Both the position numbers and the translations under genes were made by a program. Below are positions 32,201 to 40,325 of a DNA stretch of 64,000 nt, piece by piece (positions within the stretch are counted from its first letter, which is position 1; each line of letters begins with the position of its first letter). The DNA comes from Desulfovibrio sp. ZJ209 (GTDB taxonomy: Bacteria > Desulfobacterota > Desulfovibrionia > Desulfovibrionales > Desulfovibrionaceae). A model generated the notes under the pieces. It had not been told where the DNA came from, did no database searches, and was given only the letters and a program-made list of their open reading frames with translations. The stretch is from assembly GCF_011039135.1 (NCBI RefSeq), contig NZ_JAAKEJ010000001.1, positions 682,001-746,000 on the forward strand. The letters are read 5' to 3'.

Positions 32201-32797
32201 GACAGGCGTCATGTCGTCGCCGTTTTCCTCGCAGATGGCCTTGTAGGCGCCGCGCACGGCTTCGTCGACCTCGGGCGGCAGGTCCACGGAAAGGATGGCG
32301 GCCTGCACGAGCACCGAGCGCTTGCGGAGCTGGTCGATGCCTTCGGGCGACGTGGCGAAGCCCTCGACGATATTGTTGATGAAGGTGCGCAGCTTGGTGT
32401 GCGCCTCCTCGCCGGAGGCCTTGGCCGCGTCATGGGCCTGCTTGCCGAGCTGGCGCACGAATTTCTGCAGGAAATCGGGGTCGCCGTTGATCTCCGGGTC
32501 CAGCCAGTCGATGCGGCCGTATTCCTTGTCCACCACGGCGCGGACGATGCGGCCATTCACCTTGGTCTCGTCGAGCAGGCGGTGGAACGCGAGGGACGAG
32601 ATGGCGCGGAAATGCGGCGCCTGGATGCCGTCTATCTGGCTGATGAGGGCCGTATTGTAGTTTTTGCCGCCAACAAGGAGTTCAGCATCCGGGCCGAGCC
32701 CAACGATGTCGGCGCCGGTGAGGACGAGCTTTTTTTCAACCGCTTCGTTGGAACTGGTTTTGGACTTGGAATGCGTGGCTTTGGCAGTCTTGGCCAT
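29228..32797 (-). CDS. PEP synthase/pyruvate phosphate dikinase-like enzyme
   Basis: A 1189-residue enzyme, much longer than E. coli PpsA (about 790). The N-terminal ATP-binding part carries VGGKNYNTALIS and PVAVRSSAAGEDSRKKAFAG; a swivelling phosphohistidine domain has RVASAIMADVGGDTSHAAIT with the phosphorylated His at about 525. After an inserted region of roughly 300 residues a C-terminal PEP/pyruvate barrel has FDGFSIGSNDMTQMVLATDR and KKVGFCGQGVSNSV with the active-site Cys. About 130 extra residues follow. It should interconvert pyruvate and PEP at ATP cost. GGAGGA precedes ATG 32797. It lies next to pyruvate carboxylase, the other PEP/oxaloacetate branch enzyme. Confidence 0.85.
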   Translation of the reverse strand: MAKTAKATHSKSKTSSNEAVEKKLVLTGADIVGLGPDAELLVGGKNYNTALISQIDGIQAPHFRAISSLAFHRLLDETKVNGRIVRAVVDKEYGRIDWLDPEINGDPDFLQKFVRQLGKQAHDAAKASGEEAHTKLRTFINNIVEGFATSPEGIDQLRKRSVLVQAAILSVDLPPEVDEAVRGAYKAICEENGDDMTPVAVRSSAAGEDSRKKAFAGLQDTYLNMVGPDHVVEAYHWDCASAYNLRSMTYRREAILDALAKAEETGDDAIAETAKKEWAIENTSLSVCMMQMINPVISGTAFSADTATGCRGTNRKDLVSIDASYGLGEAVVGGKVTPDKLYVFQRDDGSEVVIRQMGCKDMKIVYDEKGGTREVPVPELEALRWALSLSQAERVAKGVRAVSRAYGGMIMDTEFCIDANDKLWFVQARPETRWNEELELHPTTIFMRRMEVDPKAAAQAEILVEGNGASRGAGQGTVRFLRSALELNKVNKGDVLAAERTDPDMVPGMRVASAIMADVGGDTSHAAITSRELGIAAVIGIQRVEVLRALDGSEVTVDGTRGRVYRGLLPLHQVGGEMDIALLPVTKTKVGLVLADVGQALFLSRLRDYPQFEVGLLRAEFMLGNIGIHPQALEAFDNGELDVVVSAKLKELENRLSKILREQMAAGLIVFNFNLREYVGEITGLSAQLNALAETDKNLTPDEILLQHRKMRELDHKLDQHMEMASRRIEVLKTSANLADHVRIIMGYDDELALLSPSDPEAPKRAAEIEASVEAHIERVRELPSVVRVLENIRHLREEVSLRSGLKKEMDDIRNLPEKIRAIIKSRGFRTGKEHYVQTLAQNLALFAMAFYGKPITYRTTDFKSNEYRNLLGGNLFEHQEANPMLGYRGVSRNIHDWEIEAFKLARGVYGGSNLRIMLPFVRTLEEGRSMRCYLEQVHKLKSGQDGLKIILMSELPSNAILAKQFISEFDGFSIGSNDMTQMVLATDRDNSRLSHIYDEEDPAVVWAILVSIFTGQKYCKKVGFCGQGVSNSVILRGLVAIAGITSASVVPDTYYQTVFDINTVEEEKIPTSELGKWLTRQHHKRLSELMENSGYGHILKKYTEPQDIQEWYEGELQRRHEQLREHLDTPKEDFYRSELQNFRATFHKPVIYATWSWEDTVLDALHQAGFKDFEEQAKAMAKAREIEA

Positions 32798-32906
32798 GAC
32801 TTCCTCCGTGTTGGAAAACTCGCTGGAGATAGCACCAAGGATATACGCCCATGGACGAACTGTCCACAAAAACCCGGGGTTGCCCGGGGCTTTCCCGGAG
32901 CTTCTG

Positions 32907-32936
32907 CTAAAAGCGCCCGCCTTTTCGGGCGGGCGC
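32907..32936 (-). terminator. Terminator after pyruvate carboxylase
   Basis: On the minus strand GCGCCCGCC (32936-32928) and GGCGGGCGC (32921-32913) form a perfect 9-bp stem followed by TTTTAG. It lies 9 bases past the carboxylase stop and separates it from the PEP synthase-like gene. Confidence 0.85.
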
Positions 32937-32944
32937 CTTCATGT

Positions 32945-35900
32945 TCAATTGCCGGCCTCCTCTGTGGCGAGCGCGGTGCCGCAGGAGGGGCAGAAGCGCA
33001 TGGACTCCGCCGGGATGGGCTGGCCGCAGGCCTCATTGGGGCAGAGGCGCGGCACGGGGCCCAGTTCCACGATGAGCTCGCCCTCGTGCACCGAGACCAT
33101 CTGCTTGCTCTCCTTGAAGTCCGCCGTCTTGAGCACGCGTTTCACGATGCCGTCCACCGGCGCGAGCACCGCCTTCTCCTGCTTCATGATGGAGACGTTG
33201 AAGAGCTCCTCTCCGGTCTTCACCACATCGCCCGGGTGCACATACATGACCCACAGGTCGCCGTTGCTCGGCGAAGCCACCTCATAGGGGTCGTTGGGGT
33301 CGGCCATGGGTACGCCCTGCCCCTTCTGGGCGGCGGGCTCGGCCACCTGCACCTCGCAGCTCATGAATTCCGAGTCGAGCACGTAGCGGCAGATGGCCAT
33401 GCCCGCATCATTGGGCCGCGAAATGCTGAGCAAAAGCAGGTGGTGCGGCTTGCCGCTCGTATCCGTGAAGTTGAGGTCCTGCCCCACCTTCATGCCCTCA
33501 AACCACACATCGAGCGGCAAATTGTTGGGGTCGCCATACTTGGCGCGGAACTGGATGGTCTTGAGCGCGTCCGCGGGATGGTTCAAGTAAAGGATGAACT
33601 CTTCCGCATTGGGCGGCCGCTTGAGGATCTCGGCGCAGGCCCGCTCTTCGGCGGCGAGATTGGTGTCTTCCAGCGACTCCAGCGGCGAGGCTTCCGTCCT
33701 GGCGGCGATGGCGGCCTTCCAGTCCGCGCCGAAGGCGCTTTCATAGACCCAGTCCGCGGGAAAGCCCAGGGGGAGCTTACCGAACTTGCCCAAAAGCAGG
33801 TTGCGGAAGGCGTCGTTGCAGTCCTGATAGATGGAGAGGCGCGCCCGCCGCATCTCGGGCGAGAGCTCGTCCTCCGGCGTGCGCGTCACCTCGCCGAGCA
33901 CTTCGAGGAGATAGCGCACCTCCTCCTCTCCGCCGCGCTTCCACGCGCCGGTCACGGCCAGAAAGGCCGTGTTCCACGTGATCTGCGAGCCCGGCGTCAC
34001 ATCGTGGTAGCGCACGATCTGCCGGCTGCCCTCCAGGAACTTGAGCATGTAGGGCAGAAGGTGGATGTAGCCCTGCTTCATGGCGCCCTCCTGCGAGGAG
34101 GAGGTGGCGCCGCCCGGCATGCCGTGCAGGGTCACGTCGTGGTCGATGCCCTGAAAGTACGGCGCGCAATAACGGTCATAATAGGGCATGATCTGCTTGC
34201 AGACGAAGTTGGCGTCGCGGATGGCCTCCTTGTTCAGGTGGCACTTGAGGCCCAGTTCGTCCTCCAGATAGGCCATGGTGGACAGCACGTCGCCCTGCCC
34301 GTAGGAGCGCACGGCAGCGCCCAGCCCCACGTCGAGGATATGCGCGCCCGCCTTGGCCGCGGCGCCCACGGCCGGCACGAAGAGGCCGTCTGTATAGTGG
34401 CGGTGGTAATGCAGGACGAGGTCGGGCCATTCCTTGCGCAGGGCCGTGACGAGCTCGGTCATGAACCTCGGCGGGCACACGCCGGCCATGTCCTTGAGGC
34501 CGAGGATGATGTTGCGCGACGCCACCCTCTGGTCCACGCCCATGATGTCCGCCGACATGTCGATCATGGCGCGCGCCACATCGAGATAGTGCGGCACGTC
34601 GAAGCCCTTGGTCCACGAGAGGGAAACGGCCGGCTCGAAGATGACATCCTTGCGCGAGAGCACCACCTCGGCGAGCGGCCGCATGTTCTCCACATGGTTG
34701 AGGAAGTCGAAGCAGCGCACCACCTGGTAACAGTCGCAGATCATCTCGCCGGTGGCGCGCATGAGGTTGCGCGGCTGCGGCGTGTAGCCGAGCACGTTGG
34801 TGGAGCGCACGAGGAGCTGCTTGAAGGTCTTGGGCGCGAACTGGTTCCACTCCCGCGCTTCGGTGAAGGGGTAGGTCATGTTGCCGAGCATGGCCACATG
34901 GAAGTGCGCGCCGCCGCCGTTCTCGATGGAGAAATAGCCCACGTTGTCAAGATAGGGGCCGATGAGGCGGTCTTCGGCGAGGCGGAAGCGGTTGCCGGAA
35001 TTGGATTGCGTGAAGTCGCGCGGCGTGGTGTCCGTGAAGTGGATGTAATCCGAGTCGCGGATATAGTCGAGGGTGGCCAGCCGGTCGCCATGCGGATAGG
35101 GCGAGGGCCGGCGCCGCACCGAGGGGCTGATGGGCGGCAGCACCGGCGCGAAGGGCCCGAGGGCCGGCGTCGTGATGGAGCGGTATTCGCCGAGCTGGAC
35201 ATACGGGTTGTAGCCCTTGGCCGAGATCTCGGCCACGAGCCTCGCGAGCCGCTCCCCTTCCGGCGCGAGGTCGGTATAGAGCATGAGCTCGGGGTGGTCG
35301 GCGATGAAGTTGGTGTTGATCCGCCCGCGGCGGAATTCAGGTTGCTTGATGACCTTGCGGAAGAAGGGGATGGTCGTCTTGATGCCGCCGATGACATATT
35401 CGCTGAGGGCGCGGTCCATGATGCCGAGCGTCTTTTCCCAGTCATGGGAAAAGGCGATGAGCAGCGAGCCCGCGGAATCGTAGTTGGCCGGGAACTCGTA
35501 ACCCGCGCTGATGTTGGAGTCGAGGCGCACGCCCGGGCCGCCGGGCGACACATAGCGGGAGATGAGGCCAGAATTGGGCGCGAAATTGTCCTGCGGGTTC
35601 TCGCAGTTGATGCGCACCTGCATGGCGCTGTAGGTGGGCAGAAGCTCGGACTCGCGATAGCGCAGCTCCGCGCCGAAGGCCACGGCGATCTGCTCCTCCA
35701 CGAGGTCGATGCCGTAACGGCATTCGGTAATGCCGTGCTCCACCTGAAGGCGGGTGTTGACCTCGATAAGATAGGGCTCGCCGTCAGGCGTGATGAGAAA
35801 TTCCACCGTGGCGAGCGAATGGTAACCCACGTCCCGCACCAGGCGGCGGGCGTAGTCTTTCAGGCGTTCGCGCAGCTCCGGCGTCACCCCCGGCCACGGC

Positions 35901-36664
35901 GAGGGCGTGATCTCGATGAGTTTCTGGTGGTTGCGCTGCACCGTGCAGTCGCGTTCGTCAAAGGCGAAGACATTGCCGTACATGTCGGCGATGACCTGGA
36001 TCTCGATATGGCGAACGTCTGCGAGGAATTTCTCCACAAAGAGGCGGGGGTTGCCGAAGGAGGCCTGGGCCATGGAGGAAGCCTTGAAAAAGGCGTCCTC
36101 CAGCTCGGCCTCGTTGTGGATGGCGAATATGCCGCGGCCCCCGCCGCCGCCCTCGGCCTTGAGCATGATGGGAAGCCCGATCTCCTTGATGAGCTGGCGG
36201 GCAGTGGCGATGTCCACCGCGCCGTCCGAGCCCGGGACCACGGGGATGCCCAGCTTGCGCGCCACGGCGCGCGCCTGCACCTTGTTGCCCAAAAGGTTCA
36301 TGGCCTCGGCGGTGGCGCCGATGAAGGTGATGCCGGCTTCCTTGCAGCGCTGGGGAAAGCGCGTGTCCTCCGAGGCGAAGCCCCAGCCCGGGTGGATGCC
36401 CACCACCCCGCGGCGCTTGGCCTTGTCGATGATGGCGTCGATGTCGAGGTAGGCGCGGGGCTCGTCCCCGAGAAGGATGAGCTCCTGCGCGGTGGCCGCG
36501 GCCGGCGCGGTCTTGTCCACGTCGGTGGCGGTCATGGCGGCGACGGCGTCAAAACGTTCGCGGATGGAGCGGCAGATACGCCGGGCCGGGATGCCCCGGT
36601 TTGCCACGAGTATGACCTTGCCCTTGAGAAATTCCTGCACATCGGCGAATGTTTTTCTGCCCAT
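32945..36664 (-). CDS. pyc: Pyruvate carboxylase with C-terminal zinc-ribbon-like tail
   Basis: Makes oxaloacetate from pyruvate and bicarbonate with ATP. The 1239-residue chain has a biotin carboxylase domain (LVANRGIPARRICRSI, the GGGGGRGIFA loop, YLIEVNTRLQVEHG), a carboxyltransferase barrel (FEPAVSLSWTKGFDVP, DLVLHYHRHYTDG), and a biotinyl domain with NVSIMKQEKAVLAPVDG, whose Lys1161 should carry biotin. The last 35 residues are unusual: four Cys at about 1208, 1213, 1225 and 1228 (CPNEACGQPI, RFCPSCG) look like a zinc ribbon. ATG 36664 has AGAGGGAAAGGG upstream. birA lies directly upstream, so ligase and substrate are likely made together. Confidence 0.95.
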   Translation of the reverse strand: MGRKTFADVQEFLKGKVILVANRGIPARRICRSIRERFDAVAAMTATDVDKTAPAAATAQELILLGDEPRAYLDIDAIIDKAKRRGVVGIHPGWGFASEDTRFPQRCKEAGITFIGATAEAMNLLGNKVQARAVARKLGIPVVPGSDGAVDIATARQLIKEIGLPIMLKAEGGGGGRGIFAIHNEAELEDAFFKASSMAQASFGNPRLFVEKFLADVRHIEIQVIADMYGNVFAFDERDCTVQRNHQKLIEITPSPWPGVTPELRERLKDYARRLVRDVGYHSLATVEFLITPDGEPYLIEVNTRLQVEHGITECRYGIDLVEEQIAVAFGAELRYRESELLPTYSAMQVRINCENPQDNFAPNSGLISRYVSPGGPGVRLDSNISAGYEFPANYDSAGSLLIAFSHDWEKTLGIMDRALSEYVIGGIKTTIPFFRKVIKQPEFRRGRINTNFIADHPELMLYTDLAPEGERLARLVAEISAKGYNPYVQLGEYRSITTPALGPFAPVLPPISPSVRRRPSPYPHGDRLATLDYIRDSDYIHFTDTTPRDFTQSNSGNRFRLAEDRLIGPYLDNVGYFSIENGGGAHFHVAMLGNMTYPFTEAREWNQFAPKTFKQLLVRSTNVLGYTPQPRNLMRATGEMICDCYQVVRCFDFLNHVENMRPLAEVVLSRKDVIFEPAVSLSWTKGFDVPHYLDVARAMIDMSADIMGVDQRVASRNIILGLKDMAGVCPPRFMTELVTALRKEWPDLVLHYHRHYTDGLFVPAVGAAAKAGAHILDVGLGAAVRSYGQGDVLSTMAYLEDELGLKCHLNKEAIRDANFVCKQIMPYYDRYCAPYFQGIDHDVTLHGMPGGATSSSQEGAMKQGYIHLLPYMLKFLEGSRQIVRYHDVTPGSQITWNTAFLAVTGAWKRGGEEEVRYLLEVLGEVTRTPEDELSPEMRRARLSIYQDCNDAFRNLLLGKFGKLPLGFPADWVYESAFGADWKAAIAARTEASPLESLEDTNLAAEERACAEILKRPPNAEEFILYLNHPADALKTIQFRAKYGDPNNLPLDVWFEGMKVGQDLNFTDTSGKPHHLLLLSISRPNDAGMAICRYVLDSEFMSCEVQVAEPAAQKGQGVPMADPNDPYEVASPSNGDLWVMYVHPGDVVKTGEELFNVSIMKQEKAVLAPVDGIVKRVLKTADFKESKQMVSVHEGELIVELGPVPRLCPNEACGQPIPAESMRFCPSCGTALATEEAGN

Positions 36665-36719
36665 CCCTTTCCCTCTGTTTCCTTGCGGGCCGGCCTTGAT
36701 TTGTTTGGCTGCGCCGCGC

Positions 36720-37490
36720 TCACGCGGGCCGCAGGCTGCCGCCCGTACACTCCATCGCGCCCTGCTCCGTTTCCAGGCGTAAGGCCCCCGAGGGCCATAG
36801 TCCGGCCAGCCGGCCATTCAGCACCGCTTGGCCGTCCGTGACCGTCACCGTTCTCCCCCGCCAGAGGAGGAGCGCCTCGGCGCGCCCGCGCCACGTGCGG
36901 GCAAAAATGCGCGCGTCAATGTACGCGGAAAGCATGTGACTTACAAGGCGCGTCCACAACCCGGGCGCCGGCGGCACCGGGGCGCCCTTGCGGCTTTCGG
37001 CAAGCGATGTGGCCGCAAGGGCCGCTTCGGCCCGCAGGGCGTCCACCGGCGGATGCGAAAGCACGTTGACGCCAATGCCCGCCAAAAGGACGCCAGCCCG
37101 CTCCTCTAGCAGGATACCGGCCACCTTGCGCGGTGTGTCCCCGCCGATGAGAACCAAATCATTGGGCCACTTGATGCGTACCTGCCAGCCGAGCGCCGCC
37201 AGCGCTTCCGCCGCGAGCAGGCCCACCGCCGCCGCGGCCGCGCCGTCGTCGAAGGGGGGCGACACCGGGAGCCTGAGGGCCGCATAGATATTGCCCGGTG
37301 GCGAAGACCAGTGGCGCCGCAACTGGCCGCGGCCCGCTGTCTGGCTGGCCGCAAGCACGCTTGCCCAGATGCCGAGCCGGCCATCGGAGGCCAGTTCCAT
37401 GGCCGTGTCGAGCGCGGACGATACCTCGGCGAAGGCAAAGATTTCCGGCCGGGGCCGGTCTCGGGCTTCGGGTCGTGTCGCCCCGTTCAT
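36720..37490 (-). CDS. birA: Biotin-protein ligase BirA (catalytic type)
   Basis: Attaches biotin to the carrier lysine of acceptor proteins, here probably the pyruvate carboxylase encoded just downstream. The 256-residue protein has the class II synthetase-like core: AASQTAGRGQLRRHWSS, GNIYAALRLP, VRIKWPNDLVLIGG and RKVAGILLEER. An N-terminal DNA-binding helix-turn-helix is absent, so it should not act as a biotin-responsive repressor. The ATG at 37490 overlaps the ybeY stop (ATGA). The C-terminal SH3-like domain is present (RGRTVTVTDGQAVLNG). Confidence 0.93.
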   Translation of the reverse strand: MNGATRPEARDRPRPEIFAFAEVSSALDTAMELASDGRLGIWASVLAASQTAGRGQLRRHWSSPPGNIYAALRLPVSPPFDDGAAAAAVGLLAAEALAALGWQVRIKWPNDLVLIGGDTPRKVAGILLEERAGVLLAGIGVNVLSHPPVDALRAEAALAATSLAESRKGAPVPPAPGLWTRLVSHMLSAYIDARIFARTWRGRAEALLLWRGRTVTVTDGQAVLNGRLAGLWPSGALRLETEQGAMECTGGSLRPA

Positions 37491-37966
37491 GGCGCGGTCG
37501 CGGCTTCCGCCGCCTCCGTGAGGGCGGCACAGAGCGCGTCCATACCGGGCCCGTGGTCGAGCCCGGCAAGATGGCCCATGCCGTGCGCCAGCAGGCGCAA
37601 GAGGTGTTCGCTGGGCTCCTGCCCGTAGAGCAGGCATTCCCGGTCAAGGGTGTCCAGCGAAAGCAGGAGCGTCCCCGGCATGGCGTCGCCACCAGGGAAG
37701 GAGAGCACGTTGGTCGGCCCTGTGCAGCCCATGTGCCGCATATTGGCGCGGGCCATGGCCGCATCGGTGACGAGATAGAGCTCGACGCCCGCAAGCGGGC
37801 GCCCGTGGGCAGCCGCCGCGGCGCACATGGCCCAAAGCGCCCCCCGCAACTCGCGCCTCGCCAGTGGCGAACGCCAGATGGCGCCGCCATGCCGGCAGAA
37901 GACCGCGGGCTGGGGATCCTGTCCGCTGCCCCCCACTTCCGCAAGCGCCCCGGGGTCAGAGCGCAA
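37487..37966 (-). CDS. ybeY: Endoribonuclease/rRNA maturation factor YbeY
   Basis: A 159-residue zinc metalloprotein needed for 16S rRNA 3' end maturation and ribosome quality control. The hallmark is HGMGHLAGLDHGPGM, the H-x3-H-x5-H metal site, preceded by TNVLSFPGGD. The N-terminal half is shorter and more divergent than in E. coli. It overlaps the HD gene upstream by 11 bases and birA downstream by four, in the conserved phoH-7TM-HD-ybeY order. Confidence 0.93.
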   Translation of the reverse strand: MRSDPGALAEVGGSGQDPQPAVFCRHGGAIWRSPLARRELRGALWAMCAAAAAHGRPLAGVELYLVTDAAMARANMRHMGCTGPTNVLSFPGGDAMPGTLLLSLDTLDRECLLYGQEPSEHLLRLLAHGMGHLAGLDHGPGMDALCAALTEAAEAATAP

Positions 37967-40325
37967 TGGGCTCGTCCCCGATCATGGACGGCGACTCGCG
38001 CGGAGGCGTGGGCGCGGCCGCTTCCGGCTGTTTCTGGGCCTCGCGGCCATTGGCGGGGCGGGCGCCCTCCCCGGCCGGGGCGTGCTTCCCCTCCTTGGGC
38101 GCTTCGGGCTTGCGGGCGCCGTCCTGCGCGGGCTTCTTGGCGTCCGGGTAGGTGATGCGCTGATGGAAGATGCCGGTCAGGATGCGCTGGAAATTCTCGC
38201 TCAGGTAGTGCAGATCCTTGAAGGTGAGCTCGGATTCGTCGAGCTGCCCCTCGGCGAAGATGCCCTTGATGATGGCGTCGATATGGCTCTTGATGCGGGC
38301 CGGGGTCGGGTCGGTGAGGGTGCGGCTGCTCGCCTCCACGGAGTCGGCCAGCATGAGGATGGCGGCTTCCTTGGTCTGCGGGCGCGGGCCCGGATAGCTG
38401 AAATCCGCTTCTTGCGGCTTTTCGCCGAGATCAAGGGCTTTCTGGTAAAAATAGCGCATGAGGCGCGTGCCGTGGTGCTGGCGGATGATGTCGCAGATCT
38501 CGAGGCCGAGATTGTAGCGCTCCGCAAGCTCGGTGCCCTTCTTGACATGCGAGAGAAGCACGAGCGCGCTCATGGAGGGCGCCAGCTTGTCGTGCTTGTT
38601 GGGCGCGCCGAACTGGTTTTCGATGAAATAGTCGGGATAGGTGAGCTTGCCCGCGTCGTGATACAGGGCCGCCACCTTGCAGAGCAGGCTGTTGGCGCCG
38701 ATGGCCTTGGCCCCGGCCTCCACCATGTTGGCCACCACCAGCGAGTGGTGGTAGGTGCCGGGGATGGTGACCATGATCTCCTGCATGAGCGGCTGCTCGA
38801 GGCTCATGAGCTCCATGAGGCGGAAGCGCGTGCTGTAGCCGAAGGCGAGCTCCAGCACCGGGCTCACGGCAAAGAGCAGGATGAGCGAGAGCAGCGAGCT
38901 TATGAGCACCGCGATCATCTGGACGGGCATCTGCACGGGCGCCGTCTGCGCAAGCAGGGCCATGCCCGCCCAGACGATGAGCAGCCCGAGCGAGAGCGGC
39001 ACCACGCTCCAGACCACGTCCTGGCGGTTCTGGGCGCTCGTCACGAGCCATGTGGCGAGCATGCCGCCGAGGAAATAATAGATGAAAAACGCAAAGCTCT
39101 CCTGAAACATGAGCATGCAGAAGAACGCGAGCAACAGGCCCATGGTGCAGTAGCGGCGCGCCGCGAAGACCATGGCCACGAGGCCCACGGCGCCGGCCAC
39201 GGGATAGGCGAGCGCAAAGGCGTTGAGCAGGCTCGGGCTGTCGAGGCGCAGGCCAAGCAGCCAGACGCACTTGGCGCCCACCCCAAAAAGCAGGAGCACA
39301 AGGGAAATGAGCAGCATGTCCTTCTTGCGCAGCGGCGTGCCCGGGCGGCCGCTCGGAGCCACGAAGAAGCCGATGGCGAGCAAAAGCGAGCAGAGAAAGG
39401 CGCCCGCCGCCGTCTCCCAGCGCATGGGGTCAGCCGCGGAATTGTAGAGCGCCTGCATCTTGATCTGCTGCTCACGGCTCGCGCGCTCGCCCCGGCGCAT
39501 GACGAGCTCGCCCTTCTGGATCTGGTAATAGACCGGCGCCACCGAGGCCACCACGTCCGCGCCGCGCTTTTGCGTGGCCTCGCGGTTGAGGGTGAGCGAA
39601 GCCGGCATGGTGGCCGAGAGGAGGATGTTGATGGCCCGGCGCGACTGCGGGTTGAGCTCGGGCACTTCCCGAAGCTGGGCCGAGATCTCGGCGAGGAAGG
39701 ACTGGGCATCCGGGAGGGAGCGCACATCCGGCCGCAGAGCCTCGGTGTTGGCGTCCAGATTGCGGAGGATGATGCCCGAATGCCCCACGCGGGCCGCGCG
39801 GATGTCCCACACGAGCCCCTCGGCGAGCTGTTCGCGGATCTGGGGCAGGAGTTTTTTCAAAAGATAGGTCTGCACGTCCCGGCGCGAGAGCTCGGGCAGC
39901 ACCTCGTCCGCCACGGGGGCCGTCACTTCCTCGACGAGGCGCTGGAGCTCCGGCGAAGTGCGGTGGTCGGGGCCGCTGTTGAGCGCCCTCAAGATGTCGA
40001 GGATGCGGTTCTGGAACTGGGTATAGGGCTCCATGCTCAGGTCATAGACCGGCGGCTGGAGCGAGAGCACCTGCTTGCGGCGGGCCTTGGTGGCCTGGCT
40101 GTCCTCCACGAGGAGGTCGCGGTCGGCGATGACATCGCTTTCCGCCACCTGCCCGGCCACATACAGCCGGTGGGAGGTCTCGAAATTGGCGCCCGCCAGG
40201 AGCGAGAGGAAGAGCAGGCAGCCGATGAGGGCCCAGATGCCCCAGCCGCACTTGTGGCGCGCCTTGAGCGCGCGGATGAGCGCCAGTGTGCTAGACGGGC
40301 GGGGCGGCTTTTTCTGCTTCGTCAT
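37956..40325 (-). CDS. 7TM-HD phosphohydrolase, PgpH-like cyclic di-AMP phosphodiesterase
   Basis: A 789-residue inner-membrane protein: an N-terminal membrane segment (WALIGCLLFLSLLAGA), a large extracytoplasmic 7TMR-HDED domain, seven membrane segments, and a cytoplasmic HD domain with TYHHSLVVANMVEAGA, ALYHDAGKL and the metal site His-Asp. The architecture matches PgpH, which hydrolyses cyclic di-AMP, so it may balance CdaA at 16.9 kb. The C-terminal tail is a Pro/Ala-rich linker. ATG 40325 is used; a TTG at 40337 with GGAG just upstream is an alternative. Either start lies inside the end of phoH. Confidence 0.9.
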   Translation of the reverse strand: MTKQKKPPRPSSTLALIRALKARHKCGWGIWALIGCLLFLSLLAGANFETSHRLYVAGQVAESDVIADRDLLVEDSQATKARRKQVLSLQPPVYDLSMEPYTQFQNRILDILRALNSGPDHRTSPELQRLVEEVTAPVADEVLPELSRRDVQTYLLKKLLPQIREQLAEGLVWDIRAARVGHSGIILRNLDANTEALRPDVRSLPDAQSFLAEISAQLREVPELNPQSRRAINILLSATMPASLTLNREATQKRGADVVASVAPVYYQIQKGELVMRRGERASREQQIKMQALYNSAADPMRWETAAGAFLCSLLLAIGFFVAPSGRPGTPLRKKDMLLISLVLLLFGVGAKCVWLLGLRLDSPSLLNAFALAYPVAGAVGLVAMVFAARRYCTMGLLLAFFCMLMFQESFAFFIYYFLGGMLATWLVTSAQNRQDVVWSVVPLSLGLLIVWAGMALLAQTAPVQMPVQMIAVLISSLLSLILLFAVSPVLELAFGYSTRFRLMELMSLEQPLMQEIMVTIPGTYHHSLVVANMVEAGAKAIGANSLLCKVAALYHDAGKLTYPDYFIENQFGAPNKHDKLAPSMSALVLLSHVKKGTELAERYNLGLEICDIIRQHHGTRLMRYFYQKALDLGEKPQEADFSYPGPRPQTKEAAILMLADSVEASSRTLTDPTPARIKSHIDAIIKGIFAEGQLDESELTFKDLHYLSENFQRILTGIFHQRITYPDAKKPAQDGARKPEAPKEGKHAPAGEGARPANGREAQKQPEAAAPTPPRESPSMIGDEPIAL

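Noticed and set aside
29159..36841. Open frame of 2560 codons on the plus strand
   Set aside because: It lies opposite the PEP synthase-like and pyruvate carboxylase genes, both fully supported on the minus strand; its sequence is low-complexity shadow.
36720..37490. BirA as a biotin-sensing repressor
   Set aside because: The N-terminal helix-turn-helix of regulatory BirA proteins is absent; only the ligase core is present.
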